Below, piece after piece: positions 21,021 to 32,690 of a stretch of 64,000 nt of DNA. This DNA comes from Taudactylus pleione (Eukaryota > Chordata > Amphibia > Anura > Myobatrachidae). The notes under the pieces are model-generated. The model was not told the origin of the DNA. It was given only the letters and a program-made list of their open reading frames with translations, and did not search any database. The stretch covers positions 9,358,501 through 9,422,500 of the forward strand of contig JAUIMM010000113.1 in assembly GCA_031769625.1 (NCBI GenBank). Reading direction: 5' to 3'. A program made the translations under genes and the position numbers. The stretch's first letter is position 1. The number at the start of each line of letters is the position of its first letter.

Positions 21021-22643
21021 AGGTGCATAAATATTGGGAAATTGACAGAATTCTCATATTTTGGCCTCTATTCACCACCACAATGGCATTTAAATGAAAC
21101 AAACAAGATGTGCTTTAACTGCAGACTTTCAGATTTAATTTGAGGGTAATTACATCCAAATTAGGTGAACGGTGTAGGAATTACAACGGTTTCTATATGT
21201 GCCTCCCACTTTTTAAGGGGCCAAAAGTAATGGGACAAACTAAACAATCCTAAATCTAACTTTCACTTTTTAATACTTTCTTGCAAATCCTTTCCAGGCA
21301 ATTACATCCTGAAGTCTGGAACGCATAGACATCACCAGACGCTGGGTTTCATCCCTGGTGATGCTCTGCCAGGCCTCTACTGCAAATGTCTTCCATTCCT
21401 GCTTGTTCTTGGAGCATTTTCCCTTCAGTTTTGTCTTCATCAAGTGAAATGCATGCTCAACCGGATTCAAGTCAGGGGATTGACTTGGCCATTGCATAAC
21501 ATTCCACTTTTTAGCTTTAAAAAACTCTTTGGTTGCTTTTGCAGTATGCTTCGGGTCATTGTCCATCTGCACTGTGAAGCGCCGTCCAATGAGTTCTGAA
21601 GCATTTGACTGAATATGAGCATATAATATTGCCCGAAACACTTCAGAATTCATTCTGCTGCTTTTATCAGCAGTCACATCATCAATAAATACAAGGGAAC
21701 CAGTGCCATTGGCAGCCATACATGCCCACGCCATGACACTACCACCACCATGCTTCACTGATGAGGTGGTATGTTTTGGATCATGAGCAGTTCCTTTCCT
21801 TCTCCATACTCTTCTCTTCCCATCACCCTGGTACAAGTTGATCTTTACCTCATCTGTCCATAGAATGTTGTTCCAGAACTGTAATGGCTTTTTTAGATGT
21901 TGTTTGGCAAACTCTAATCTGGTCTTCCTATTTTTGAGGCTCACCAATGATTTACATCTTGTGGTGAACCCTCTATATTCACTCTTGTGAAGTCTTCTCT
22001 TGATTGTTGACTTTGACACATATACACCTACCTCCTGGAGAGTGTTCTTGATTTGGCCAACTGTTGTGAAGGGGTTTTTCTTCACCAGGGAAATAATTCT
22101 TCTGTCATCCACCACAGTTGTTTTCCATGGTCTTCTGGGTCTTTTGGTGTTGCTGAGCTCTCCGGTGCGTTCTTTCTTTTTAAGAATGTTCCAAACAGTT
22201 GATTTGGCCACACCTAATGTTTTTGCTATCTCTCTGATGGGTTTGTTTTAATTTTTCAGCCTAATGATGGATTGCTTCACTGATAGTGACAACTCTTTGG
22301 ATCTCATATTGAGAGTCGACAGCAACTGATTCCAAATGCAAATGTCACACCTAGAATCAACTCCAGACCTTTTACCTGCTTAATTGATAATTAAATAACG
22401 AGGAAATAGCTTTGAGTTGATAGTCTCATTAGTTTTGGCCCCTTAAAAAGTGGGAGGCACATATAGAAATCGTTGTAATTCCTACACCGTTCACCTCATT
22501 TGGATGTAATTACTCTCAAATTAAATCTGAAAGTCTGCAGTTAAAGCACATCTTGTTTGTTTCATTTCAAAGCCATTGTGGTGGTGAACAGAGGCCAAAA
22601 TATGAAAATTCTGTCACTGTCCCAACATTTATGCACCTGACTG
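21016..22643 (-). mobile_element. Tc1/mariner element with ~220-bp terminal inverted repeats
   Basis: Terminal repeats start AGTCAGGTGCATAAATATT on the left and are mirrored on the right to CCTGACTG; similarity of the two ends extends ~220 bp to the GGCCCCTTAAAAAGTGGGAG segment. TA dinucleotides flank both ends. The element contains one transposase gene on the minus strand. It is inserted in an AT microsatellite. Confidence 0.9.
21270..22307 (-). pseudogene. Tc1-like transposase, one nonsense codon
   Basis: The start is ATG at 22305-22307 (MRSKELSLSVKQ), in frame with the stop at 21270; the length of 345 codons fits Tc1 transposases (about 340). A paired-like helix-turn-helix region (KPIREIAKTLGVAKSTVWNI) is followed by a DDE domain with ILWTDEVKINL (first Asp), FTVQMDNDPKHTAKATKEFF (second Asp) and SPDLNPVEHAF (Glu), spacing D34E. 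The only defect I see is TAA at 22248-22250 (codon 20) in place of an expected sense codon; reading could restart at the Met that begins MAKSTVWNIL. It would cut and paste the element at TA sites. Confidence 0.9.
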
Positions 22644-22644
22644 T

Positions 22645-22777
22645 ATATATATAGTATATATATAGTATATATATATCTATATATATAACATATATATATA
22701 TGTGTGTGTGTGTGTGTGTATATGTATACTGTATATTTATAAACAGTATAAACAATATATCTGCATGTTTGTCTGTG

Positions 22778-22859
<82 letters not shown>

Positions 22860-22862
22860 AAT
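22645..22862. repeat. Microsatellite (TA)n/(TG)n
   Basis: Long (TA)n with TG blocks, split remainder of the microsatellite into which the Tc1 copy inserted. Confidence 0.9.
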
Positions 22863-23089
22863 AGTTGATCAATTTGTGAGATGTGGGTGCAGACTTTTGT
22901 ATAGGGCCTAGGCCAGTTATCTGTTAGGCAGAGCAGGCTACTTCCTAATATTCAGTGATACAGATCAAAGGGATATGTAAATGGGGGGCACATTCAATTA
23001 GCCATGGGACGTGATGCATGTGCAGCTCTGCCATGAGCTATTCAATCACTGGAGCTAAACTGTGCGATAAGCTTTAGAAGTTGCGCTTA

Positions 23090-23886
23090 GGGGCATATTC
23101 AATTTTGGAGCGAAAAGTCAATTGCCGGACTTTTCGCCGTCATCGCTGGTTTCAGGGACGAAAAAGTATCGCACTTGTGACCCGGCGAAAACAAAATCAG
23201 CAAAAAGTCCTGTCATTTTTGGGGAAATCAGCCTGACAACCCCCAAAAGATGCTCTGACATGGGGGTACCCCGAATAGGCCTGCTAAAGGTATTTGGGGT
23301 CTTTAAATGGTCTCAATAGCTGCTTTTTTGCGTCTTTGAGAAAGTGGTGAAGAATAGCATTTATCAATTTTTTTATGGAAAAATAACTAGTCCCATCAAA
23401 TTTGGGGTACATGAAAATGGGTGCTAGCATATTTTAAAGTTGCTAATGTGAAAAATCCACCTGCCGCAAGCACCTGCAATCCAAAAATACCTGGGGCATA
23501 CTTAGGGAACTCTCCTGAGTCTATTTCGCTAGTTTTAAAGTTTGTCTCCCACCTTTTTTTATTTCGCCCCCAAAACAAAAGTACTGTTTTTTGGGGTGTC
23601 CTGTGGATTTTTATTTATTTTTTTTGGACACAGATTACCTTTGGAGAACTATCCAAGGGGTGCAGGGTGGTTTTTGGAAGTTTGTACCCCAAAACACCAA
23701 TTGTGCACTTCTTTTCACCACCTATTCATAGGTGATACTTTTTTGCTGGGTCTGAAGCATTGACTTTTTCCACCGGTGGCAAGTCGTAAAAATTGAATAC
23801 AGGAATAAGTGAAATCTATGAAAATGACGTCATCGGCGATAAAGTATCGCCATTAACGGCTTTTCGCAGCCTAATTGAATACGGCC
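23090..23886. mobile_element. MITE with GGSCRTATTCAATT ends, ~0.8 kb
   Basis: Imperfect terminal inverted repeats of ~38 bp: GGGCATATTCAATT...GCGAAAAG on the left and the complement of CTTTTCGC...AATTGAATACGGCC on the right. Outer sequences (CACATTCAATTAGCC near 22990, GATTGAATAACGCC near 23995) suggest it sits in an older related foldback. No transposase. Confidence 0.6.
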
Positions 23887-24378
23887 TTTTAAGTCCCTCT
23901 GGGACTTTACGGCGTGGGGTAATTCCATAACTGTGGGCACTATGGGTTCACACTCATTATCAGCGGGATAACCATGCATGAAAATTAGCAAGTGATTGAA
24001 TAACGCCTGTCATTAAATGTGGGGGTTCAAAGATTTTAGGTTAAGGGGGCTGGCAGGGGGAGTTTCAAGCGGGGGCCCCCAGAGACATCAGTGTGTCAGG
24101 CCCCAAGATTTCTTTTGCCGGCCCTGGTCCCACCCACGCACACATTGCAAACACAGCCAGTGCAGCCACTGACTAGTAATCACTGAGGTTGGTGCTGCTG
24201 CATACCGCTGCTACAACGGGCTACAGGCAAGTGAGGGACCGGATCACTGGTCCTAAGGGTCATTATGGAGGTCGTCCTGAAACTTTCCCTGCAGCTCTGT
24301 GAGGTGAGGTCACGTAGTGTGTTTATTTTTTTCCTGTGGCGAACGTAGTGTGTATATTTTTTTCCTGTGGCGAACATA

Positions 24379-24927
24379 GACCCTGATTCAGACCCACTCG
24401 CAAGCGGCTGTCCGCTCGCAAGTGGGTCGATGTTGTGCACTGCGCATGCGCATGACGGCGGGAGCTCCGTCGTGCGCATGCGCCCGACGCGACGAGCGAA
24501 GGAAAGTCCTTCGCTCGTTGTGTCTGATCAAAGGGGGCGTGCTGTCGATGTTGATTGACAGCACGCCCCCTTTGGTGGGCGTGCCGGGGGCGTGCCTCCC
24601 TGATGGGGGCGTTCCCAAGGGAACGCCTACCGTCAGAAGCCGGCCCACTGACATCACTAGTGATGTCAGTGGGAGTGATTTTGGCTCTGATAGAGCCAAA
24701 ATCACTCTGGGCCTTGCAGTTGAAAACCTCTACCGCAGGCTCCGGCTCGCAGTTTCGATGGTCGCGATGGTCAAGACCATCGCGGCCATCAAACTGCACG
24801 CTCGTATAGGCTGTGGGTGGTGACCCACAGCTATATGAGCGTCCAGGGGGACGCTCCATAGTTATGGAGGACGGCCCTCATTCAGAGCGTGCGCTCTGCT
24901 CAGAGCGTACGGCTCTGAATGAGGGCC
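24379..24927. mobile_element. PIF/Harbinger-like MITE (a)
   Basis: 3-bp target duplication ATA (24376-24378, 24928-24930). Ends GACCCTGATTCAGACC and complement of TCTGAATGAGGGCC. The interior consists of several nested perfect hairpins such as GACATCACTAGTGATGTC. No transposase. Confidence 0.75.
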
Positions 24928-25174
24928 ATAGTGTGTATATTTTTTTCCTGTGGCGAACGTAGTGTGTATACTTTTTTCCTGTGACGGACGTAGTGTGTAT
25001 ATTTTTTTCCTGTGACGGACGTAGTGTGTATATTTTTCTCTTGTGACGGACGTAGTGTGTATATTTTTTTCCTGTGACGGGCGTAGTGTGTATATTTTTT
25101 TTTCTGTGGTGGGCATAGTCTGTATTTTTTGCCTGTAGCAGATATTGTGCACATTGTTTTCCGTAGCGGACATT

Positions 25175-25717
25175 GGCCCTCATTCCGACCCGCTCACAAG
25201 CGCCTATGCGCTCGTAAGCGGGTCAATGGTGGGGCACTGCACACGCGCCGCGTACGCACGATACGTGCACTAGTCCCGGAGCGAGAGAGAAATTCTCTCA
25301 CTCCGGGGCTCGCTACAAAAGGAGCAGCTGTCGATGTTGATCGACAGCTCGCCCCGTTTTGTAGGCGTTGTGGGGGGGTGGCCAGACAAACGGAGGCGTT
25401 CCTGAAGGAACACCTGCCATTTGTAGGCGGCCCTACTGACATCACCAGTGATGTCAGTAGGGTGCTTCCTGCTCTGTTAGAGCAGGAAGCTGCCTGGGGC
25501 TTGCGGTAGATGAGACCCTACCGCAAGGGTCTCGTCGCAAGCCCCGATGGTCTCGATGGTCTCGACCATCACGACCATCACCTGGTCACTCGCTAAAGCT
25601 GTGGGTGGTCACCCACAGCTTAGCGAGCAGCCAGGAGGCTGGCTTTTAAAACAAAAGCGGCCACCCTCATTCAGAGCGAGCGCTTGCTTTTTGCGAGCGG
25701 CTCTGAATGAGGGCCAT
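25175..25717. mobile_element. PIF/Harbinger-like MITE (b)
   Basis: 3-bp target duplication ATT (25172-25174, 25718-25720). Ends GGCCCTCATTCCGACC and complement of TCTGAATGAGGGCC. Same family as (a) but clearly diverged in sequence. Confidence 0.75.
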
Positions 25718-25925
25718 TGTGTATATACTTTTTTTCCTGTGGAGGACAATGTGTGTATTTTTTTTTCCTGAAGTGGATAATATATGACTACTTGGTATTT
25801 CTTTACTTGTCTTCTGTGGAAAAACTTGTTATATTAAAAAAAATATGGATTGTTTGGGGGAGGGGGCCCCAAAATGGTATCCTGCCTATTGCCCTATGAG
25901 GTCTAACTCCGGCTCTGCTTTGAGC

Positions 25926-26439
25926 GGCAACAGCGCATTCGCAATCCCAATCTGTATACCAGGCACATGCCTGGACACAAACTGGACATTAAGCAGCAGG
26001 CAACACAGAACAATTCATGCTAGCAAACAAACAAACGGAAGAAAGGATGAATTCCGAGGTCAAGCGCCTGCAACGCGCCCAGGTTGTCGCAATAATATCA
26101 TACTCACGTTACCCAAGCGGTCCCCCAAGAGTTCTAGAGCACACACAATGGGGAACAGCTCAAGCAACAGCATGTTCTTAGTGAACCCCTACGCAACCCA
26201 TGTCAACGGCCAAAGTGAAGCGCACCACAAACCACTGAGGTAAACTGAAAAAGCCAGTTGTGACAGCAGCTTCAGTAAAAATGGAGTGTTACTGCAGGAC
26301 TACTCAGCCACTTCCCTATGGGAATATAGCCATAGTCAGCACCACATACGACCGAGGCGTACAGGGGATGCCATCTTACAGATATCCGCCACCGATAGCT
26401 GGACGGCTGGGGGCTGTACAAGATTCGGCACGGAGGCAA
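25926..26439 (-). other. Ngaro 2 internal remnant, low similarity
   Basis: On the minus strand a pyrimidine-rich stretch ending CTAG (about 26009-26030) resembles the splice acceptor before the Ngaro hydrolase. Coding motifs are not clear. A 15-T run at 26460-26476 marks the border with the Gag remnant. Confidence 0.35.
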
Positions 26440-26930
26440 GCCTTTTCAGGTTGAGGCCTCCTTTTTTTTTTTTTTTGTAGATATTCAATGACATTCAAAT
26501 GTTCCTGAGGGTGGGTTACAGGGTAGCACACTGCAAATATAAAGAAAAAAACGCCTGCCAATTATGGTAGGAGCAATAGGCCTCCTCACCTGTGCCCCCC
26601 TTCCCCAGAGCAGTAAGACGCTGGCCAGCCAACGGGTCCAGCTGCGTCCGAACATGAGAAGGCAATGGGGAAGAAGCAACTGCTGATGGCTGATCAATTG
26701 ATGACCCAGGTGTGGAAGACTGGGATGCTAGCAAAGGGGTTAAAAAAATGCTGGCCCAAATGTCTGCGTATGGAGGGCAGCGATAGCAGGAGCTGGGTGA
26801 GAGGGCGCCACAGCCTCAGGAGACAATGCACTCGGCGCAGGTGTAACAACCAGGGGAGTAGCGAGGGTGGTTCCAGAGGAGCATGAAAGGGCACCATCCA
26901 GAGTTCCAGAATTCATGGGGCACTACATAG
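26440..26930 (-). pseudogene. Ngaro 2 Gag remnant
   Basis: Read on the minus strand, the frames include PQEHLNVIEYL (about 26478-26512) preceded by FFFIFAVCY, matching EHLNIIRYIHLIH and CVFAACYL of Ngaro 1 Gag. Farther upstream a Pro/Ala-rich stretch resembles the variable N-terminal half. Several stops and frame changes are present. It shows that this Ngaro once had the usual gene order. Confidence 0.6.
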
Positions 26931-27222
26931 TATGATGGCCACCTGTTAGTTTTATCTCGGTTAGTTTACACTATACCCTAAATAAGTTACGGATATTCTT
27001 TATTTTTTTTAATTATTAGGAGACCTGGAATAATAATAATGGTGGTAGACAGAACATGGTTAGTAATACTCACATTAATATGGGTGCAATGTATTTTTGC
27101 AAAGTAGGAGCATAGCTGAGAAGGGTGCTTCCCATAGGTGTCCCCACTCCAGTGACAGCTGCTTGGGCAGTGATTGCAATAATAAGCTGTGCACTCTGTA
27201 GAAATTCACTGTAGCACATGTA
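26931..27222. other. Unassigned DNA
   Basis: No gene or repeat ends recognised. Confidence 0.35.
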
Positions 27223-27503
27223 TCATACTTGCCGACAATCAGTTCCCTCCTTCTGGGAGGGAGCTGATTGTCGGCTAACAGCGGGGGGCGTGGCCGGTAA
27301 GTGATGTCACATTGGGGGCGGAGTCGCACGATCACATTATCGTGGCCCCGCCCCCTCTACACAATGCCGCTATTGTGAAGCAGGGGGCGGAGCCACGGTG
27401 ACATGATTCAACGCGAATCGCGTCACCAGCTGCGGTGGTTTTTAATTTAATCTGGGGGGAGGTTGGGAGGCTACCGGCCAAATCGGGAGGGTAGGCAACC
27501 CTG
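27223..27503. mobile_element. MITE with CATACTTGCC ends
   Basis: Starts ATACTTGCCGACAATCAG, ends AAATCGGGAGGGTAGGCAA, with internal CGCCCCC-rich hairpins. A sister copy is at 51830-52177. Confidence 0.6.
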
Positions 27504-28450
27504 ACATGTATTCTGTCAATTTTTAAGTTAAATGCTCAGAATACAGTATATAATACAATCTCCTCTATTGATTAATAAGAATGATTCAAAGGAGATAAAA
27601 GCTAGATCCTAAGTGCTATACATAAATAAAGCAGTGTCAAAACCATTACCCCTTACTGTCAGATAGTGCATCACTAAAGCATTCTATTCCCCCAATGGGA
27701 CCTCAATGACCAGCATAAAAACTGCCACTGTTTGCTGCAACTGTTTTCTATCATTAAAAGGGCATAATCAGCACTTAAGCTGGCCACACACTAGACCAAC
27801 TTACATCCAACAAGCCAACTAGTTGATTGGTTGGAATGAAAATCTGGTAAGGAATACAATCAGCAATTTGCTCCCAAACGCTGGAAACGGACCAAAACTG
27901 TTGTTTGAACTAGGGGTGAGCGGGTTCGGATTTCTGAAATCCGAACGCCCCCGAGCCCCCCCGATCCGAGTCCGATCCGAGTCAGGCTCGACTTTTCCCG
28001 CCTGACTCGGATCTGAAATCGAGGCAAAACGTCATCATCCCGCCTTCCGAGTCTCGCGGGTTTTGGATCCTATATAAGGTACCCGCGTCGGCGCCATTTT
28101 CTCACTCGGCTGTGGACAGTGAAGAGGGAGGGTGGGAGTTAGGGCTGGCTGGGCTGTGTAGTGTAGTGTAGTGTAGTGTAGTGTAGTGCTGCTGTTGTCC
28201 ACTACTTCAAAGTCCATAGGGGCTGGCTGTGTTGTGCTGTGCTGCTGTTGTTAATAGGGGCTGTGTCCACTACTTCAAAGTCCATAGGGGCTGGCTGGAC
28301 TGTGTTGTGCAGTCAGTTCTCCATAGGGGCTGTGTCCACTCCAAAGTCCTGTGCAGTGTCCCAGTCCTAAAGGGGTGCTGTAGTGTTGTCCAGGGGGTGC
28401 TCTGTCCATCAGGGGTGCTCCCCCCAAGTGCTAAAAAAAGAATATATTTT

Positions 28451-29414
28451 CTGTGTTTGTGAATTGTGTGCGCAGTAGCCGCACGTGCATCAACAAAGTA
28501 GTGCCAAGCGTGCGCCTGTGTCATAAGTAAAGGGCCGGCTGGCTTGACCGTTAAAGGGTGCTGTAACCCCCAAAGTACACTCCAGTCCAAACCAAAAAAA
28601 AATTATTTTCTGTGTTTGTGAATTGTGTGCGCAGTAGCTGCACGTGCATCAACAAAGTAGTGCCAAGCGTGCGCCTGTGTCATAAGTAAAGGGCCGGCTG
28701 GCTTGACCGTTAAAGGGTGCTGTAACCCCCAAAGTACACTCCAGTCCAAACCAAAAAAATATATATTTTCTGTGTTTGTGAATTGTGTGCGCAGTAGCCG
28801 CACGTGCATCAAGAAAGTAGTGCCAAGCGTGCACCTGTGTCATAAGTAAAGGGCCGGCTGGCTTGACCGTTAAAGGGTGCTGTAACCCCCAAAGTACACT
28901 CCAGTCCAAACAAAAAAAAAAATTATTTTCTGTGTTTGTGAATTGTGTGCGCAGTAGCCGCACGTGCATCAACAAAGTAGTGCCAAGTGTGCGCCTGTGT
29001 CATAAGTAAAAGGCCGGCTGGCTTGACCGTTAAAGGGTGCTGTAACCCCCAAAGTACACTCCAGTCCAAACCAAAAAAAAAATTATTTTCTGTGTTTGTG
29101 AATTGTGTGCGCAGTAGCCACACGTGCATCAACAAAGTAGTGCCAAGCGTGCGCCTGTGTCATAAGTAAAGGGCCGGCTGGCTTCACCGTTAAAGGGTGC
29201 TGTAACCCCCAAAGTACACTCCAGTCCAAACCAAAAAAATATATATTTTCTGTGTTTGTGAATTGTGTGCGCAGTAGCCGCACGTGCATCAACAAAGGAG
29301 CAGCGCCAAGCGTGCGCCTGTGTCCCATAAGTAAAGAGCCGGCTGGCTCATTTCTTAAAGGCTGGTGTAACCCACAAAGTGCACTACTCTCAAGCAAAAA
29401 TAAAAAAATATTTT
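28451..29414 (+). repeat. 160-bp tandem repeats in hAT2 leader
   Basis: The landmark CTGTGTTTGTGAATTG recurs at 28451, 28610, 28770, 28930, 29090 and 29250, that is every 159-160 bp, and in altered form at 29415. Units end in an A-rich tract. The same unit is found in other copy numbers in hAT3 and hAT4. Possible transposase binding sites or promoter units; function unknown. Confidence 0.92.
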
Positions 29415-29456
29415 CTGTGTTTAGCCGCACGTATATATCAAATCGATATAACATAA

Positions 29457-32400
29457 ATGGAGGACCAAACTTTCTCCGAAAAAAATAAAATAGAGAAAGA
29501 TCAAGAACCACTTCCTCCTAGTGCTGAAGCTGCTGCCACTAGTCATGACATAGACGATAACATGCCATCAACGTCGTCTGCCAAGGCCGATGCCCAATGT
29601 CATAATAGAGGGCACATACAATCCCAAATGACAAAGTTCAGGAAAATGACCTTGAAAAAAACATTTAAATCAGCTGAAGAGAAACGTAAACTTGCCAATA
29701 TGCTATTTACGACACGGAGTGGCAAGGAACGGCTAAGGTCGATCCCTAGTATGTTCATGACTAGTGGTTCAGCTTCACATGACGATGGAAGCCCTCCTCC
29801 CACTAAAAAAATCAAAAGAGTTAAGCTGGCAAAAGCACAGCGAAGAACTGTGCTTTCTAAGAAGATATCACAAATCGCCAAGGAGAGTGTGGTGGTGGTT
29901 GCGATGCCTGACCTTCCCAGCACTGGACGGGAAGAGGTGGCTCTTTCCACCATTTGCACGCCCCCTGCAAGTGCTGAAAGGAGCACCCACAGTCCACTTG
30001 CTGATATGCCAATTGAAGATGTCACTGTTGAAGTACAACAGGATGAGGATACTGGTGTAGCTGGCGCTGAGGAGGAAGTTGGCGAGGAGGATTCTGATGG
30101 TGATGTGGTTTGTTTAAATCAGGCTCCGGGGGAGACAGTTGTTGTCCGTGGGATGAAAAAGCCCATCACGGTCATGCCTGGGCAGAAGACCAAACATTCC
30201 ACCTCTTTGGTCTGGCAATATTTCTATCCAAATCCGGACAACAACTGTCTTGACATATGTACCATATGTAAAGGTGAAATAAGTAGGGGTAGGGACGTCA
30301 ACCACCTAGGAACATCCTCCCTTATACAGCACCTGCAGCGCGTTCATAAAAAGTTACTGTCAAGTTCAGAAACTTTGGCTAAGACCGTAAGCAGTCCAGG
30401 GACACCTAAATCCCGTTGTCCTGTTGTATCCAAGCGCCTGGAAACCACACCGTCAACTCCCTCCTCGTCAATTTCCTCCTTAGTCAGGATCTGAAGTAGT
30501 CCTGCAGGCCTTGTCACTGGCATGACTGACTCTCCTATCCGGGATTCCTCCGGAGGATCCTGCATTGCTACGCCTACTGCTGCCGCTGCTGCTGTTGCTG
30601 CTGCTGGGAGTCGTTCATCATCCCAGAGAGGAAGTAGGAACACCACTACTTTTACTAAACAATTGACCCTCCAACAGTCCTTAGCGAGGAGGATGAAGTA
30701 CGACAGCAGTCATCCTGAAGCAAAACGTATAACTGAGGCCTTGACTGCTATGTTGGTGTTAGATGTGCGTCCGGTATCCGCCATTAGTGCAGTGGGATTT
30801 AGACAATTGATGGAGGTAGTGTGTCCCCGGTTCCAAATCCCGTCTAGATTCCACTTCACTAGGCAGGCGATACCGAGACTGTACAGAAACGTCAGAAAAA
30901 GTGTCCTCAGTTTCCTGAAAAATGCCGTTGTACACAATGTCCACTTAACCACGGACATGTGGACAAGTGGAACAGGGCAGACTAAGGACTATATGACTGT
31001 GACAGCCCACTGGGTAGATGTATCACCTTACGCAGCAACAGCAGCAGCGTCACCAGTAGCAGCATCTCAGAAACGCCAGCTCGTTCCAAGGCAGGCTACG
31101 CTGTGTATCACCGGTTTCAGTAAGAGGCACACCGCCGACAACCTCTTAGAGAAACTGAGGGAAATCATCGCCCAGTGGCTTACCCCACTTAGACTCTCCT
31201 GGGGATTTGTGATATCTGACAACGCCACCAATATTGTGCGGGCATTACATCTGGGCAAATTCCAGCACGTCCCTTGTTTTGCTCACACAATAAACTTGGT
31301 GGTGCAGAATTTTCTGAAAAGCGACAGGGGCGTGCAGGAGACGCTTTGGGTGGCCCGAAAAATTTCTGGCCACTTTCGCCATTCAGCGACTGCGTGCCGA
31401 AGACTGGAGTGCCAGCAAACACTCTTGAACCTGCCCCACCATCACCTGAAGCAAGAGGTTGTGACACGGTGGAACTCAACCCTCTATATGCTTCAGAGGA
31501 TGGAGGAGCAGCAAAAGGCCATACAAGCCTATACATCCACCTATGACATAGGCAAAGAAGGGGGTATGCACCTGACTCAAGCGCAGTGGAGAATGATTTC
31601 CGTGTTGTGCAAGGTTCTCCAGCCCTTCGAACTTGCCACACGTGAAGTCAGTTCAGACACTGCCAGCTTGAGTCAGGTCATTCCCCTCATCAGGCTTTTG
31701 CAATAGGAGCTGGAGAAAGTGAAGGAGGAGCTAAGACGGAGCGATTCCGCTCAGCATGTGGGACTTGTGGATGAAGCCCTTCATTCGCTTTGCCAGGATT
31801 CCAGGGTGGTCAATCTGTTGAAATCAGACCACTACATTTTGGCCACCGTGCTCGATCCTAGGTTTAAAGCCTATGTGGTGTCTCTCTTTCCGGCCGACAC
31901 AAGCCTGCAGAGGTGCAAAGACCTGCTGGTGAACACACTGTCAGCTGAAGCGGAACGTGACACGTCAACAGCTCCTTCTTCATTTTCTCCCGCAACTGGG
32001 GCTGCCAGGAAAAAACTTAGGTATCCTAAGCAACCCGCTGGCGGTGATGCAGGGCAGGCAGGACCAAGTTTGGACATCTGGTCCGGACTGAAGGACCTGG
32101 CAACAATTTCTGACATGTCTACTGTCACTGCATATGATACTGTCACCATTGACAGAATGGTGGAGGATTACATCGGTGACAGCATCCAAGTAGGCATGTC
32201 AGACAGTCCATACCTGTACTGGCAGGAAAAAGAGGCAATTTGGAGGCCCCTGTACAAACTGGCTCTATTTTACCTGAGTTGCCCCCCCCTCCAGTGTGTA
32301 CTCCGAAAGAGTGTTTAGTGCAGCCGGGAACCTTGTCAGCGAAAGGCGTAGGAGGTTGCTTCCACAGAATGTGGAGAAGATGATGTTCATCAAAATGAAT

Positions 32401-32565
32401 TATCAGCTCTTCCAGGGAGACCAGCCTCCAGAACGTACAGAGGGACCTGTGGTGGTGGATTCAAGTGGGGACGAGTTAATACTTTGTGAGGATGAGGATG
32501 TACACACTGAAGAGGGTGAGGAATCGGTGGATGAGGAGGATGAGGATGACATCTTGCCTCCGTAG
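29457..32565 (+). pseudogene. hAT2 transposase (BED finger, hAT core, dimerisation domain)
   Basis: The start is ATG 29457 (MEDQTFSEKNK). An acidic N-terminal half is followed by a BED zinc finger (DICTICKGE at about 30250 and SLIQHLQRVH at about 30320). Core motifs are HLTTDMWTSG with the first catalytic Asp (codon at 30954), FVISDNATNIV with the second (31218), CFAHTINLVVQ (about 31277) and TRWNSTLYMLQ. The hAT dimerisation domain is at 32296-32420 (YSERVFSAAGN, LLPQNVEKMM). About 1,036 codons, cut by TGA 30492-30494, TAG 31704-31706 and a one-base insertion in a C run (32282-32289; eight C here, seven in hAT3). It is ZBED-like in layout. It would excise and reinsert the element with 8-bp duplications. 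Confidence 0.9.
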
Positions 32566-32611
32566 AGCCAGTTTGTGCAGGGACACATTAATTTCCAGCT
32601 TGTTTTGTGGG

Positions 32612-32690
32612 GGCCCAAACGAACCAATCATTTCAGCCACAGTTGTGTGGCAGACCCTGGCGCTGAAATGATTGGTTTGTTAAAGTGTGC
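32612..32690. promoter_or_regulatory. Conserved 3' subterminal hairpin of the hAT family
   Basis: AACCAATCATTTCAGC and its complement GCTGAAATGATTGGTT form a stem with a ~25-base loop just after the transposase stop. The same hairpin is at 35958-36006 and 45713-45770 in reversed copies. It could act in RNA 3' end formation or as a transposase site. Confidence 0.6.

Larger units (their letters stand above)
24310..25790. repeat. 33-bp minisatellite with two MITE insertions
   Basis: Units of the form GTAGTGTGTATATTTTTTTC plus CTGTGACGGAC repeat about ten times in 24928-25174, with further units before 24379 and after 25717. Two PIF-like MITEs interrupt the array. The array has no coding meaning, although it keeps frames open on the minus strand. 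Confidence 0.85.
20222..25917. mobile_element. hAT-like element, 5.7 kb, composite
   Basis: Ends CAGGGCTGGATTTTCC and, on the other side, the complement CAGAGCCGGAGTTAGACC. Flanking 8-mers CTTTGAAC (20214-20221) and CTTTGAGC (25918-25925) match at 7 of 8. No hAT transposase is visible; the interior holds a Tc1 copy, AT microsatellites, MITEs and a 33-bp minisatellite. The sequence GCCGGCCCTG near 24127 could be the end of another hAT nested here. Confidence 0.6.

Noticed and set aside
24056..24130. Right end of a separate hAT (GCCGGCCCTG)
   Set aside because: Plausible end motif, but I found no partner end with a matching target duplication.
24862..25183. Three overlapping minus-strand frames of Lys/His/Thr repeats
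   Set aside because: They follow the 33-bp minisatellite in three phases; a coding repeat would favour one frame.
28451..29414. CRISPR-like array
   Set aside because: The 160-bp units are contiguous tandem repeats without unique spacers and lie in a eukaryotic hAT leader.
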